Source: Clostridiaceae bacterium (lineage in GTDB: Bacteria; Bacillota; Clostridia; Peptostreptococcales; Natronincolaceae). From it: a stretch of 64,000 bases of DNA. This document shows positions 1 through 8,586 of this stretch, in pieces; within the stretch, counting starts at the first letter, position 1; the number at the start of each line of letters is the position of its first letter. The DNA is taken from the NCBI GenBank assembly GCA_018432235.1, contig JAHDLO010000001.1:1-64000 (forward strand), in the 5' to 3' direction. Below the pieces are notes generated by a model. The model ran no database searches. It was not told the origin of the DNA and saw only the letters and a program-made list of their open reading frames with translations. A program made the position numbers and the translations under genes.

Positions 1-297
1 GCAGAAATTCCTTACGAGATTTATACACTGCAGGTAGATGAATATATTAAGAATGAAGAGTACAAAGATGAGAGCATTAATATTGTTTTTGCCTTTTACA
101 AGCCCGAAGATATCTTGCTGGGACAAGAGTATGTTTTCTTTCTGGAAAGTAATATTTTAGAAGAAAATGCTTTTTCCCTTTTAAGCTATACTCAAGCCTA
201 TTTTGAAATTGATAGTCAGCAAAAACTGATTATTAATAAAAATACAAACATACAGTTTAATGAGGTTAACCTAAAAAAAATGCTGCAAAAGCATTAA
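1..297 (+). CDS. C-terminal part of an unrecognised protein (cut by window edge)
   Basis: The frame is open from the first base of the window and ends in TAA at 295-297, so the start lies outside. The TTG at 115 has no ribosome binding site and is not a credible start. The visible 98 residues are acidic and aromatic, with segments such as YKPEDILLGQEYVFFLES, and suggest a beta-rich extracytoplasmic or regulatory domain. No family is recognised. It reads in the same direction as the two small genes that follow. Confidence 0.55.
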   Translation, partial: AEIPYEIYTLQVDEYIKNEEYKDESINIVFAFYKPEDILLGQEYVFFLESNILEENAFSLLSYTQAYFEIDSQQKLIINKNTNIQFNEVNLKKMLQKH

Positions 298-364
298 GCC
301 GTTAGATGATCATTTAAACCTCTAAAATTACTCGCTGCTAAGGTATACTATTGTCTACAAGATT

Positions 365-390
365 ATACTATCCTCTATAGAGGGTAGTAT
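365..390 (+). terminator. hairpin after the first gene
   Basis: An inverted repeat ATACTA-CCTCT / AGAGG-TAGTAT lies about 70 bases after the stop of the first gene. There is no clean T-run behind it, so it is only a possible terminator. Confidence 0.35.
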
Positions 391-497
391 CCTTGCATTG
401 CATTTAAAGCCTCGCTATAATAGATCAATCATAGGCATAGGGACAAAAAGAACCATTCCCTTTGTCTCTGAACTTCGTTAGAAGGGGGAGCAGTATA

Positions 498-971
498 TTG
501 AAAAAAATTATTATATACACATTATGTGTTATCGCAATGACTATGCTTATTCAAAAATTATTTACTAACTATATTATTGATAATATTTATTTTAGTAATA
601 ATGTATTGATGCAAGAAGCACCCTATCCCGAGTATGCTAACAAATATATGGGTTTCGGGGGGTATATATATAACAAAACTATTTTGCCAATTAAAATCAA
701 ACGTATTCAACCTATTGGAAATAGAGGCACAAAGTATTTTATTACTGCAATCACGTCATGGGGATTTTCTGAAGCACAAAGAGAGCATATTATAGAATTG
801 GAAAATTTAGAAAACAAAACGATTTCACCTTTTAAAAGACATGAGCTTGGCATATTCTACGAGTTTACAGGTGAATATGCTGTTAATACGTCGGCATATA
901 TTTTAGATTTTACGATATTTGGTATAAGTTTTAGTAAGGTATGTCTTGTTGAAGGTTTGAGTGATATATAA
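498..971 (+). CDS. hypothetical single-pass exported or membrane protein, 157 aa
   Basis: The start is placed at TTG 498, seven bases after a GGGGGAG ribosome binding site at 484-490. A longer reading from TTG 462 has no such site. The N-terminus (KKIIIYTLCVIAMTMLIQ) is one hydrophobic segment with a short basic head, so the protein is probably anchored with its roughly 130-residue tail outside the cell. No lipobox is seen and no family is recognised. It is 37 bases from the next small membrane gene and may share a transcript with it. Confidence 0.6.
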   Translation: MKKIIIYTLCVIAMTMLIQKLFTNYIIDNIYFSNNVLMQEAPYPEYANKYMGFGGYIYNKTILPIKIKRIQPIGNRGTKYFITAITSWGFSEAQREHIIELENLENKTISPFKRHELGIFYEFTGEYAVNTSAYILDFTIFGISFSKVCLVEGLSDI

Positions 972-1008
972 TAATTGAACCAAAAACAATACTTGGAGTG
1001 ATGTATTA

Positions 1009-1260
1009 ATGAAAGATGAAACGAATCCAACATTTAAAAAAAGCCTCTCAAATATACTAAAAGCTTTGCTATTTGCCTTTATAGTCGGATTACTTTCAGT
1101 CTTAATTATTCTGCCAATATTAAACATTATATTTGGTTATAGCTTCTATGACTATAATGTTGTAATATCTTTTATCATAGGCGGTATCATTGCACTATTT
1201 TATTGCACATTCATTATTTTAGATAAATTAGAGTCAATAGTAAAGGAATCTAATAATTAA
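1009..1260 (+). CDS. small two-helix membrane protein, 83 aa
   Basis: ATG 1009 follows a GGAGTG motif. After a polar, lysine-containing head of about 15 residues come two hydrophobic spans (about residues 18-42 and 50-72) and a short charged tail, so two transmembrane helices are predicted. No family is recognised. The opposite-strand frame over this stretch is a shadow: it has no ribosome binding site and crosses both genes. Confidence 0.55.
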   Translation: MKDETNPTFKKSLSNILKALLFAFIVGLLSVLIILPILNIIFGYSFYDYNVVISFIIGGIIALFYCTFIILDKLESIVKESNN

Positions 1261-1280
1261 AGACATATTGTTGCATTTTA

Positions 1281-1317
1281 AAGGTGACAGAGAGCTATTT
1301 ACCCCCACTGTCACCTT
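1281..1317. terminator. bidirectional hairpin between converging genes
   Basis: A 10-bp stem AAGGTGACAG / CTGTCACCTT lies between the converging small membrane gene and folC. The flanks are AT-rich but lack a long T-run, so it is probably a shared terminator of moderate strength. Confidence 0.6.
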
Positions 1318-1354
1318 AGTTTATAATTCTTATTTCTAACTCTTAATTTTAAAT

Positions 1355-2656
1355 TTAAGCTCCTAGTATTACCCCTCTAACAGCACCAATCATATACAAT
1401 GACCCAGCATATAATATTACCTCATTCTCGTTTGTCAGCTCCTCAGCCTTTGCAATTGCTTCGTTGATATCATCATGGGCATATACCGGTTTGCCATAGG
1501 AAATCACCTTTTCCTTCAATGCCTCTGCTCCCATGGCCCTTGGGTTGTCGGGCCTGGTGGTGACTACCCTATCCACCAGCGGAATGATCAGTTTCAGGAA
1601 GCCTTCTATATCCTTATCCTCCAGCATACCGATGACAAGGGTGATTTTATACTGGCCTAACAATGTCTTAATGTTGCCCCTAAGAGCCTCTGCCCCATGA
1701 ATATTATGGGCACCGTCTATTATGGTCAGTGGCCTCTCCTTCACCACCTCCATACGGCCGGGCCAGCCGGTTTCTGCTAGACCCTTGTATATGGCCTCAT
1801 CATTAATAGCCAGTCCTCTTTCGCTTTTCATAACCTCTATGGCCGTCAGTGCATTGCAGCAATTATATATTTGATGATTGCCTGCCAGCTTTATTTTTAT
1901 ATCTTTATATTCCTTTCCCTGTATGACTACTGAAAACTGCTGGTAATCAATACCGCTGTAGCTGATGTCCAGACCTACAGCCTCTGAAATCGTCAGCTGA
2001 TTGCTTTTGCTGCTACAAAGCTCTTTAAAAACCTTCAGCACCGCTTCGCTTTGGGGATAGACTACGGTGTAGCCATTTTCCTTGATAATGCCGCCCTTTT
2101 CATAGGCTATTGCCTCAAGGGTATTTCCAAGGTACTGCATATGATCAAAGCCTATAGGGGTTATTATTGAAAGCAGAGGGTTCTTAACCACATTGGTGGC
2201 ATCTAGTCTGCCGCCTAAACCAACCTCTAAAACAAGGTAATCCACCTTCTCCTCTGCATAATATAAAAGGGCCAGAGCCGTAACCACCTCAAACTCTGTG
2301 GGATGGTTTCTTCCCTCCGCCACCATGATTTCAATTTTTTCCTTAACCACCGCCGTCAGACTGGCTAAACGCTCCTCCGGTATATCCACACCATTTATTT
2401 GAATCCTTTCGGTGAAGTACTGCAAATAAGGTGAGGTATATAGCCCTACTCGATAGCCAGCCGCCTTCAGCATACCATGTAGAAATGCAGCAGTAGAGCC
2501 CTTGCCATTTGTCCCAGCGATATGTATGATCTTTAGTCCCTCCTGGGGTCTTCCCAAAAGCTCCAGCAAATAGGTGATATTCTCCAGCCCCAGCTTGCTG
2601 CCAAATTTATAGGTACCATGTATAAAATCCAATGCCTCCTGATAGTTCAATGTCAT
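1355..2656 (-). CDS. folC: folylpolyglutamate synthase / dihydrofolate synthase
   Basis: This cytoplasmic ATP-dependent ligase adds glutamate to folates and, in bifunctional members, to dihydropteroate. At 433 aa it has the usual family length. The N-terminal Mur-ligase-type P-loop is plain (GTNGKGSTAAFLHGM, about residues 47-61), followed by the family segment around TSPYLQYFTERIQING and a VLEVGLGGRLDATN block. The ligase C-terminal domain opens near WPGRMEVV with IIDGAHN. The ATG start has a GGAAGG site just upstream. It lies about 360 bases downstream of valS on the same strand, a common Clostridia and Bacillus order (valS-folC), but a terminator and an inverted-repeat element separate them here. 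Confidence 0.95.
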   Translation of the reverse strand: MTLNYQEALDFIHGTYKFGSKLGLENITYLLELLGRPQEGLKIIHIAGTNGKGSTAAFLHGMLKAAGYRVGLYTSPYLQYFTERIQINGVDIPEERLASLTAVVKEKIEIMVAEGRNHPTEFEVVTALALLYYAEEKVDYLVLEVGLGGRLDATNVVKNPLLSIITPIGFDHMQYLGNTLEAIAYEKGGIIKENGYTVVYPQSEAVLKVFKELCSSKSNQLTISEAVGLDISYSGIDYQQFSVVIQGKEYKDIKIKLAGNHQIYNCCNALTAIEVMKSERGLAINDEAIYKGLAETGWPGRMEVVKERPLTIIDGAHNIHGAEALRGNIKTLLGQYKITLVIGMLEDKDIEGFLKLIIPLVDRVVTTRPDNPRAMGAEALKEKVISYGKPVYAHDDINEAIAKAEELTNENEVILYAGSLYMIGAVRGVILGA

Positions 2657-2763
2657 CCTTCCTTCCGTTGATTCTTCTACTTATACTATCATAACATAAA
2701 TAACATAATTAAATATTTATTATATGTGGGAATTGTATATTATCAAGGGAGTGTATATTTTTA

Positions 2764-2874
2764 GTTTATACAAAGTCAAAAGTTTATCGCGCATTGTCTA
2801 GGGCTAATAAGCTTTTATATTCAATGAATTTGCCTGTAGGACACTAAGCAGGAAACTTTTGACTTTGTATAAAC
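2764..2874. repeat. 111-bp element with perfect 22-bp terminal inverted repeats
   Basis: Bases 2764-2785 and 2853-2874 are exact reverse complements of each other (each arm contains ACAAAGTCAAAAG or its complement) and enclose 67 bases with no coding potential. The size and perfect ends suggest a miniature inverted-repeat element or a palindromic intergenic repeat. No second copy was noticed in this window, and no target-site duplication is obvious. Confidence 0.7.
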
Positions 2875-2920
2875 ATACGACTCATCTTTATTATGCGATT
2901 TCCCCAATTAAGAATTATAA

Positions 2921-2952
2921 CAAAAAGGCAGCAGAGTAAAAACACCCCTGCC
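2921..2952 (-). terminator. valS terminator
   Basis: On the minus strand a GGCAG...CTGCC hairpin is followed by TTTTTTG about 66 bases after the valS stop, which is a standard intrinsic terminator. Confidence 0.7.
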
Positions 2953-3017
2953 ACCATTATTACACAATTTTTATACTAACGCTTAGTTCTTAATTCCTAA
3001 TTCTAAATTTAATATAA

Positions 3018-5678
3018 CTATCTATTTACCTTTTTCTTCAAGCCCTCAAGTCTTTCAAGAAGGGCATCCAGCAGCTGCTGGAATTTAGCCTGCTTCTGTC
3101 TTTCTTCCTCTATTAACGATGCCGGTGCCTTGTTAACAAAGCCAGGGTTCTCCAGCCTTACCACCACACGATGGATTTCAGACTCCAGCTTCGTCTTTTC
3201 CTTTTCCAGACGCTCGATTTCCTTGTCGAAATCAATCAGGTCATCCAGTGGTACAAAGAGCTCAGCCCCCTGAATACGTATGGATACGGCATCCTCCGGT
3301 ATGGTATCACTGTTTTCAAGGAATTGAATTTCTGAAACCCCTGCCAGTGTCATAATATATTGTGTATTATCCTCGATAATCCTTCCTACAACGCCATCCG
3401 CCACAATAGCTTGGATTTTAGCCTTTCTTGAAGGTGGCACATTCATCTGAACCTTAACGTTTCTGATGTTTCTAATGATTTCCATAACAGTGGTCATTTT
3501 ATCCTCAGCATCAGCATCTATCAGCGCTTCATTGGCAGTAGGCCATTGAGCAACAATAACACTGCCTTCTGTGGTAGGAATCCCCTGCCATATTTCCTCA
3601 GTGATAAATGGCATATATGGATGCAGCAGCTTCAATATGTTCTCCAAAACATAGGTAAGGGTATATTGTGCTGATTGGCGCTTTTCAACATCCTCACCAT
3701 AGAGCCTTGGCTTAACCAATTCAATGTACCAGTCGCAATATTCGCTCCAAATAAAGTCATATAGCTTTTGGGCACCGATACCCAGCTCAAATTTCTCAAG
3801 ATTCTCCGTCATTTCCTTTACAAGCCTTTGAAGCCTAGATATTATCCACTTATCCGCTGCACTCATATGGTCCTTAACAGCAGTATAGGCGGGAATCTCT
3901 TCATCCAAATTCATCAGTACAAATCGTGTTGCATTCCATAGCTTGTTGGCAAAATTTCTGCTGGCCTCCAGCTTTTCCGTATGGAAACGCATATCATTTC
4001 CCGGGGAATTTCCCGTTAATAATGTGAATCTTAGAGCATCAGCACCATAGTCCTTTATTATTTCAAGAGGGTCTATCCCATTGCCAAGAGATTTACTCAT
4101 TTTTCTTCCTTCAGCATCCCTTACAATACCATGAATAAATACGTGCTTGAAGGGGATTTCCTTCATAAATTCCAGCCCTGAGAAGGCCATTCTTACTACC
4201 CAGAAGAAGATGATGTCATAGCCTGTCACCAATACATCCGTTGGATAGAAGTATTTTAGCTCCTCAGTATTTTCAGGCCATCCAAGAGTTGAGAAGGGCC
4301 ACAGGGCGGAGCTGAACCAGGTATCCAATACGTCCTCATCCTGCTTTATGCTACTGCTGCTGCACTTATGGCAAGCCTCTGGTGCTGTTTTTGACACAAC
4401 AACCTCACCGCAGTCCTGGCAATAATATGCTGGAATTCTGTGTCCCCACCATAATTGTCTTGATATACACCAATCCTTAATATTTTCAAGCCAGTGGAGA
4501 TAAATTTTAGAAAATCTATCCGGCACAAATTTGATGCTGCTATTTTTAACGGCTTCAATGGCAGGGGCCGCCAATGGCTCCATCTTAACAAACCATTGAT
4601 CCGAGGTGATGGGCTCCACTACTGTATTACATCTGTAGCATTGACCAACATTATGGGTATGCTCTCTAATATTAACTAAAAGCCCTAATTCCTCTAAATC
4701 CTTTACAACCTGCTTTCTCGCCTCATATCGGCTTAAGCCCTTGTATTTACCGCCTCTTTCGTTGATGGTGGCATCGTCATTCATCACAACGATTTGTGGT
4801 AGGTCATGCCTTAAGCCAACCTCAAAATCATTTGGATCATGGGAAGGGGTAATCTTAACCGCTCCTGTACCAAACTCAGGGTCTACATAGTCATCTGCTA
4901 TGATAGGGATTTCTCTGTTCATCAAGGGCAGTATAATGGTCTTTCCTATTAAGTGCTTGTACCTTGTATCCTCTGGATGAACAGCTACAGCCGTATCCCC
5001 CAGCATGGTTTCAGGTCTTGTAGTGGCTATTTCAAGAGTCTCATCGCTATCCTTTACAGGATATTTAATATGCCAGAAATGCCCTGCCTTTTCCTCATGC
5101 TCAACCTCTGCATCTGAAAGGGAGGTTTTACAGTCGGGACACCAGTTTATAATTCTATTGCCTCTATAGATTAAGCCCTTTTCATAAAGCTTTATAAATA
5201 CCTCTGTTACCGCCTTATTCAGGGTTTCATCCATAGTAAAGCGTTCTCTTTCCCAATCACAGGAATCCCCAAGCTTTTGCATTTGCTCAACGATCCTGCC
5301 GCCATACTCATCCTTCCACTGCCAAGCTCGCTTAAGAAAGCCCTCTCTGCCTACATCCAGCTTCGATAAGCCCTCTTCAGCCTTGATCTTCTCAACCACC
5401 TTCACCTCGGTGGCTATACTGGCATGATCGGTACCTGGCTGCCATAGAGCCTCATAACCCTGCATTCTCTTCCAACGAATCAGCACATCCTGTAGGGTAT
5501 GGTCCAATGCATGACCCATATGCAGCTGTCCCGTAATGTTTGGTGGTGGCAGCACGATACAATAGGGCTTTTTATTTGGGTCTACCTTGGCATGAAAGTA
5601 ATTATGATCAAGCCAATGCTTGTAAATGCGATCCTCAAATTCCTGTGGATTATAATTTTTTGGTAAGTTATTATTCAT
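3018..5678 (-). CDS. valS: valyl-tRNA synthetase
   Basis: This class I synthetase charges tRNA-Val. The 886-aa length is normal. [17 protein letters not shown] near residue 45 carries the HIGH-type ATP motif, the editing (CP1) domain follows with [15 protein letters not shown], and KMSKS appears in [16 protein letters not shown] zinc-ribbon-like CxxC pair (CQDC, CHKC) sits before the catalytic core closes. The C-terminal heptad-rich arm (from about [13 protein letters not shown]) is the tRNA-binding coiled coil typical of ValRS. ATG 5678 has a GGAGG site. Expression is probably controlled by the T-box leader at 6009-6257, with one small membrane gene in between. Confidence 0.98.
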   Translation of the reverse strand: MNNNLPKNYNPQEFEDRIYKHWLDHNYFHAKVDPNKKPYCIVLPPPNITGQLHMGHALDHTLQDVLIRWKRMQGYEALWQPGTDHASIATEVKVVEKIKAEEGLSKLDVGREGFLKRAWQWKDEYGGRIVEQMQKLGDSCDWERERFTMDETLNKAVTEVFIKLYEKGLIYRGNRIINWCPDCKTSLSDAEVEHEEKAGHFWHIKYPVKDSDETLEIATTRPETMLGDTAVAVHPEDTRYKHLIGKTIILPLMNREIPIIADDYVDPEFGTGAVKITPSHDPNDFEVGLRHDLPQIVVMNDDATINERGGKYKGLSRYEARKQVVKDLEELGLLVNIREHTHNVGQCYRCNTVVEPITSDQWFVKMEPLAAPAIEAVKNSSIKFVPDRFSKIYLHWLENIKDWCISRQLWWGHRIPAYYCQDCGEVVVSKTAPEACHKCSSSSIKQDEDVLDTWFSSALWPFSTLGWPENTEELKYFYPTDVLVTGYDIIFFWVVRMAFSGLEFMKEIPFKHVFIHGIVRDAEGRKMSKSLGNGIDPLEIIKDYGADALRFTLLTGNSPGNDMRFHTEKLEASRNFANKLWNATRFVLMNLDEEIPAYTAVKDHMSAADKWIISRLQRLVKEMTENLEKFELGIGAQKLYDFIWSEYCDWYIELVKPRLYGEDVEKRQSAQYTLTYVLENILKLLHPYMPFITEEIWQGIPTTEGSVIVAQWPTANEALIDADAEDKMTTVMEIIRNIRNVKVQMNVPPSRKAKIQAIVADGVVGRIIEDNTQYIMTLAGVSEIQFLENSDTIPEDAVSIRIQGAELFVPLDDLIDFDKEIERLEKEKTKLESEIHRVVVRLENPGFVNKAPASLIEEERQKQAKFQQLLDALLERLEGLKKKVNR

Positions 5679-5696
5679 ACGATCCCTCCTTAGTAT

Positions 5697-5903
5697 TTAA
5701 ACAATATTTAAAAATCTTAGCCGCTCCGGGTATTGAGCTATAAATATAATTATGGCCCCCAGTATGGTTACCAGCAGTCCCCCCACCTTAACGGAGAGAA
5801 TGCCCTTTACTGTAGTAATATTAAAGCGTTTGGCTATTGCAGCTGTACCATATACCATGACGGCACCTAGAATTATAAAGAAAACACCTATGTAAAATGC
5901 CAT
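5697..5903 (-). CDS. small membrane protein between T-box and valS, 68 aa
   Basis: The start is taken at ATG 5903, just behind a G-rich ribosome binding site. The GTG five codons upstream lies inside that site. The protein has two hydrophobic spans (MAFYIGVFFIILGAVMVYG and a second around GGLLVTILGAIIIFIA) separated by a short charged loop, so a two-pass inner-membrane protein is predicted. It ends 18 bases before valS and lies downstream of the valine T-box, so it should rise with valS under valine starvation. No family is recognised. Confidence 0.65.
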   Translation of the reverse strand: MAFYIGVFFIILGAVMVYGTAAIAKRFNITTVKGILSVKVGGLLVTILGAIIIFIAQYPERLRFLNIV

Positions 5904-6008
5904 TACTACCCCCCCCACTTCATTTCGTATTCTTAAAACAATGCAATTTACGCTTCCTTGAAATCAGCCTTTTCTAGTTAGTATCAACACTAGGTAAAAA
6001 ATAAATAC

Positions 6009-6257
6009 AAAAAACCCTCAGTCCAAATGTAAGGACGAGGGTATTATTCGTGGTACCACCTTATTTCCTATATATCTCATATAGGCACTCAATTGATTTA
6101 ACGATCTCCCGTCTGCAGATACTGCTACTTCTCTGCAAAAGCTCCAAAGCTACCTTCGACAATCATTACTTAAAAAAACCTTTCAGCCTAAGGGTTTTTC
6201 TCTCTAATAAGTTGAACTGTCTACTCCTCTTTTTCACAGCCTTTATTTATTTACTTA
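6009..6257 (-). promoter_or_regulatory. T-box riboswitch (valine-type) leader
   Basis: On the minus strand the leader carries the T-box core GGTGGTACCACG (6049-6062). A terminator follows: CCCTC, a variable arm with GTCC/GGAC pairing, GAGGG, then a T-run (6009-6042). Stem I hallmarks are visible 5' of this, including GAGAG and GGCTGAAAGG. A GTC triplet at 6158-6160 after Stem I is a plausible valine specifier, with a nearby GTA as alternative. In this family uncharged tRNA pairs with the specifier and the T-box bulge to stabilise the antiterminator. The controlled unit is the small membrane gene plus valS. Confidence 0.9.
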
Positions 6258-6263
6258 TAGCCT

Positions 6264-6291
6264 ATTATAATTAATTCGCAAAATTTGTCAA
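6264..6291 (-). promoter_or_regulatory. consensus promoter of the T-box/valS unit
   Basis: The minus strand carries TTGACA (6286-6291), 16 bases, then TATAAT (6264-6269), a near-perfect sigma-A promoter. The -35 box overlaps the stop codon of the upstream pgsA gene. Confidence 0.85.
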
Positions 6292-6824
6292 GATACCCCT
6301 GTATGATTTTTCTTGATTTCAGAAAGACCCAGCTGCAAATATTTAGTAAAGGCATAGGCTGTTATTCCAACCGCAGCCCCCATCATAAGTATGCTGTAGG
6401 GTAGCTTGAAGGCCACAAATATAATTGCAATATAAAATACTATAGTTGCCAGCTTTCCATATTTATTTGAAGGAATTACGATTTCCTGCTTTCTGAAGTA
6501 CAGGTACAGGCTTCCGCTTATCATGAGTAGCTCCTTAAGTCCAATGATGAGAACAACCCACATAGGAACGTACTTTTTTATAGTAAAGCATACTAAAACC
6601 GTTAACTGCATCAGCTTATCAGCCAGAGGATCCATTGCCTGGCCCCATTTGGTTACTAATTGATACCTTCTTGCTATATACCCATCTAAAACATCCGACA
6701 GCCCTGCCGCTATGAATATGTAAACTGAATATTGCAGACTGGCTTCCGCAGATGAAAAGAATACAAATATGAATAATGGAACTAATAAAAATCTAAATAC
6801 AGTTAAAGAATTTGGTATATTCAT
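6288..6824 (-). CDS. pgsA: CDP-diacylglycerol--glycerol-3-phosphate 3-phosphatidyltransferase
   Basis: This membrane enzyme makes phosphatidylglycerol phosphate from CDP-diacylglycerol and glycerol 3-phosphate. The CDP-alcohol phosphotransferase signature is complete: DVLDGYIARR, then a glycine and MDPLADK, giving the D..DG..AR......G...D...D pattern. Several hydrophobic spans follow. The start is placed at ATG 6824 (MNIPNSLTVFR), which has a GAGGG site, rather than the upstream ATG 6845. The 178-aa length is usual for Gram-positive PgsA. Its 3' end overlaps the valS-unit promoter. Confidence 0.9.
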   Translation of the reverse strand: MNIPNSLTVFRFLLVPLFIFVFFSSAEASLQYSVYIFIAAGLSDVLDGYIARRYQLVTKWGQAMDPLADKLMQLTVLVCFTIKKYVPMWVVLIIGLKELLMISGSLYLYFRKQEIVIPSNKYGKLATIVFYIAIIFVAFKLPYSILMMGAAVGITAYAFTKYLQLGLSEIKKNHTGVS

Positions 6825-6921
6825 GGCAGCCCTCTTTCCGATCAAACTCAGATCAGTTAATTAGTACCCTAAAATTTTACATCCTAACAAGTTTATTATA
6901 GCATTTATCCTGCAAAAAGTA

Positions 6922-7242
6922 TTATTTAACTGCCCTTATTGAATAAATTCTTTCCAAATACTCCACTAGATTTCTTATCATCAGCTCATAGCTATTGTTA
7001 AACACATCCCATTTTCGCTTATAATTGGCATAAATAAGCCGCTTTGTGTAATTTGACATAGGAATATCCTTGTAAACGCATAATCTTGAAATTCTGCCAT
7101 TACCACTCTCCAGCTCATTAGGATTAAGGCCGAAATCTACAGAATCCTTATGAACCAATGCATACCAGCTAAAATTATCTATTTCCCCCTTTATATATCC
7201 ATATCTATTTTTGCCATGATAGACCTTTATATTACTATTCAT
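6922..7242 (-). CDS. hypothetical protein, 106 aa
   Basis: ATG 7242 is preceded by a GGAGGGG ribosome binding site. The N-terminal half has short alternating strands (NIKVYHGKNRYGYIKGEID) and a tryptophan/tyrosine segment (FSWYALVHKDSVDFG). The C-terminal half looks helical and basic (YANYKRKWDVFNNSYELM). There is no signal peptide or membrane span, so it is probably cytosolic. No family is recognised with confidence. It diverges from the substrate-binding lipoprotein gene at 7388. Confidence 0.6.
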   Translation of the reverse strand: MNSNIKVYHGKNRYGYIKGEIDNFSWYALVHKDSVDFGLNPNELESGNGRISRLCVYKDIPMSNYTKRLIYANYKRKWDVFNNSYELMIRNLVEYLERIYSIRAVK

Positions 7243-7387
7243 AACAAATAACCCCCCTCCAAAATCTGCCTCTTTTATTCATTTTATGCCTATTTGCGAA
7301 TTACTATTCATTATGCAAAGTAACACATATTTTTTTTGAGAATATAATGGATTAGAGTCCAAAAATTAATATCTGGAGGGGATACGC

Positions 7388-8395
7388 TTGAAAAGCTATA
7401 AATTACTCAGTGTACTTATTATCATCCTTTTAGTTTCTGCATTAACACTTACAGGCTGCAAAAAGGATGATACATTAACCAAGATTACTGTAATGGAGGT
7501 AACTCATTCAGTCTTCTATGCACCGCAGTATATTGCTTTATCAGAAGGCTTCTTTAAGGAGGAGGGCCTGGAGGTAGAGCTGGTTGACGGCAAGGGTGCA
7601 GACAAGGTAATGGCATCACTCCTAAGTAATCAGGTGGAAATAGGCTTCATGGGCCCTGAAGCCTCAATCTATGTTTACAATCAAGGCAAGGATGACTATG
7701 TCGTTAACTTTGCACAGCTGACACAAAGGGATGGCTCCTTTATTGTTTCAAGAACAGCTGAGCCCAACTTTACCTTAGAAGACCTCAGAGGCAAGGAAAT
7801 ACTGGGAGGCCGAAAGGGTGGCATGCCTCATATGGTGCTGGAATACGTCCTTAAGCAAAAGGGTGTCATACCTGGGCAGGATGTAGATGTAAGAACAGAT
7901 ATTCAATTTGCAGTCATGGCAGGGGCCTTCACCGGCGGTGAAGGTGACTATACTACCCTCTTTGAGCCAACCGCTACGATGGTGGAGCAGGAGGGCAAGG
8001 GCTATGTTGTAATGTCAGTGGGCGAAGAAAGCGGATATATCCCTTATACTGCCTACTCTGCTACAAAGAGCTACATCGAAAAGAATCCTGATGTCATACA
8101 GGGCGTTACTAATGCCATCTACAAGGGAATGCTTTGGGTTGAATCCCATACTGCAGAAGAGGTTGCGAAATCCCTACAGCCTTATTTCGTAGATACCGAT
8201 ATAGAAACCTTAGCTGCCGTTGTTGAAAGGTATCGTTCAATCGGGGCATGGGCGCCAAACCCAGTACTGACTGAAGAGGGTCTTGATAAGCTTCAGGAGG
8301 TTATGGCATTGGCCGGTGAGCTGGAGAAGAAGGTTCCCTATGCTGATATTGTAACCACTAAGTTTGCGGAAGAGGCTATGAAGAAGGTAAAATAA
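7388..8395 (+). CDS. ABC transporter substrate-binding lipoprotein, NMT1/SsuA-TauA type (orphan)
   Basis: This is a periplasmic-type binding protein anchored as a lipoprotein: the signal peptide ends in TLTGCKK, a lipobox with the acylated cysteine. The mature part has the NMT1/SsuA-like fold marks HSVFYAPQYIALSEGFFKEE and LLSNQVEIGFMGPEA. Family members bind nitrate, sulfonates, taurine or thiamine precursors, and the ligand here cannot be told. TTG 7388 follows GGAGGGG. No permease or ATPase gene lies beside it, and a fragment of a close paralogue survives at 11682-11795, so the transporter operon has probably been broken up. Confidence 0.88.
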   Translation: MKSYKLLSVLIIILLVSALTLTGCKKDDTLTKITVMEVTHSVFYAPQYIALSEGFFKEEGLEVELVDGKGADKVMASLLSNQVEIGFMGPEASIYVYNQGKDDYVVNFAQLTQRDGSFIVSRTAEPNFTLEDLRGKEILGGRKGGMPHMVLEYVLKQKGVIPGQDVDVRTDIQFAVMAGAFTGGEGDYTTLFEPTATMVEQEGKGYVVMSVGEESGYIPYTAYSATKSYIEKNPDVIQGVTNAIYKGMLWVESHTAEEVAKSLQPYFVDTDIETLAAVVERYRSIGAWAPNPVLTEEGLDKLQEVMALAGELEKKVPYADIVTTKFAEEAMKKVK

Positions 8396-8406
8396 ATGAC
8401 ACAAAA

Positions 8407-8437
8407 AATCCCAGTAGAATAACTGCTGGGATTTTTT
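8407..8437 (+). terminator. terminator of the substrate-binding protein gene
   Basis: A stem AATCCCAGTAG / CTGCTGGGATT followed by TTTTTT begins 11 bases after the stop codon, forming a strong intrinsic terminator. Confidence 0.9.
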
Positions 8438-8586
8438 CATTTAATGTTAGAATTACAGTGTTTACAGGAACTAAAATATCATTAGACTACTATCGCCACA
8501 AGAATTATTATCATAATTTTATTTGTCTATAGGAATCATTCTGATGATACATAGTCATCATTATATGATAGTTAAGCTTCTATAGT

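Noticed and set aside
903..1127. Minus-strand frame over the small membrane genes
   Set aside because: It overlaps two better plus-strand genes, has no ribosome binding site and no recognisable features.
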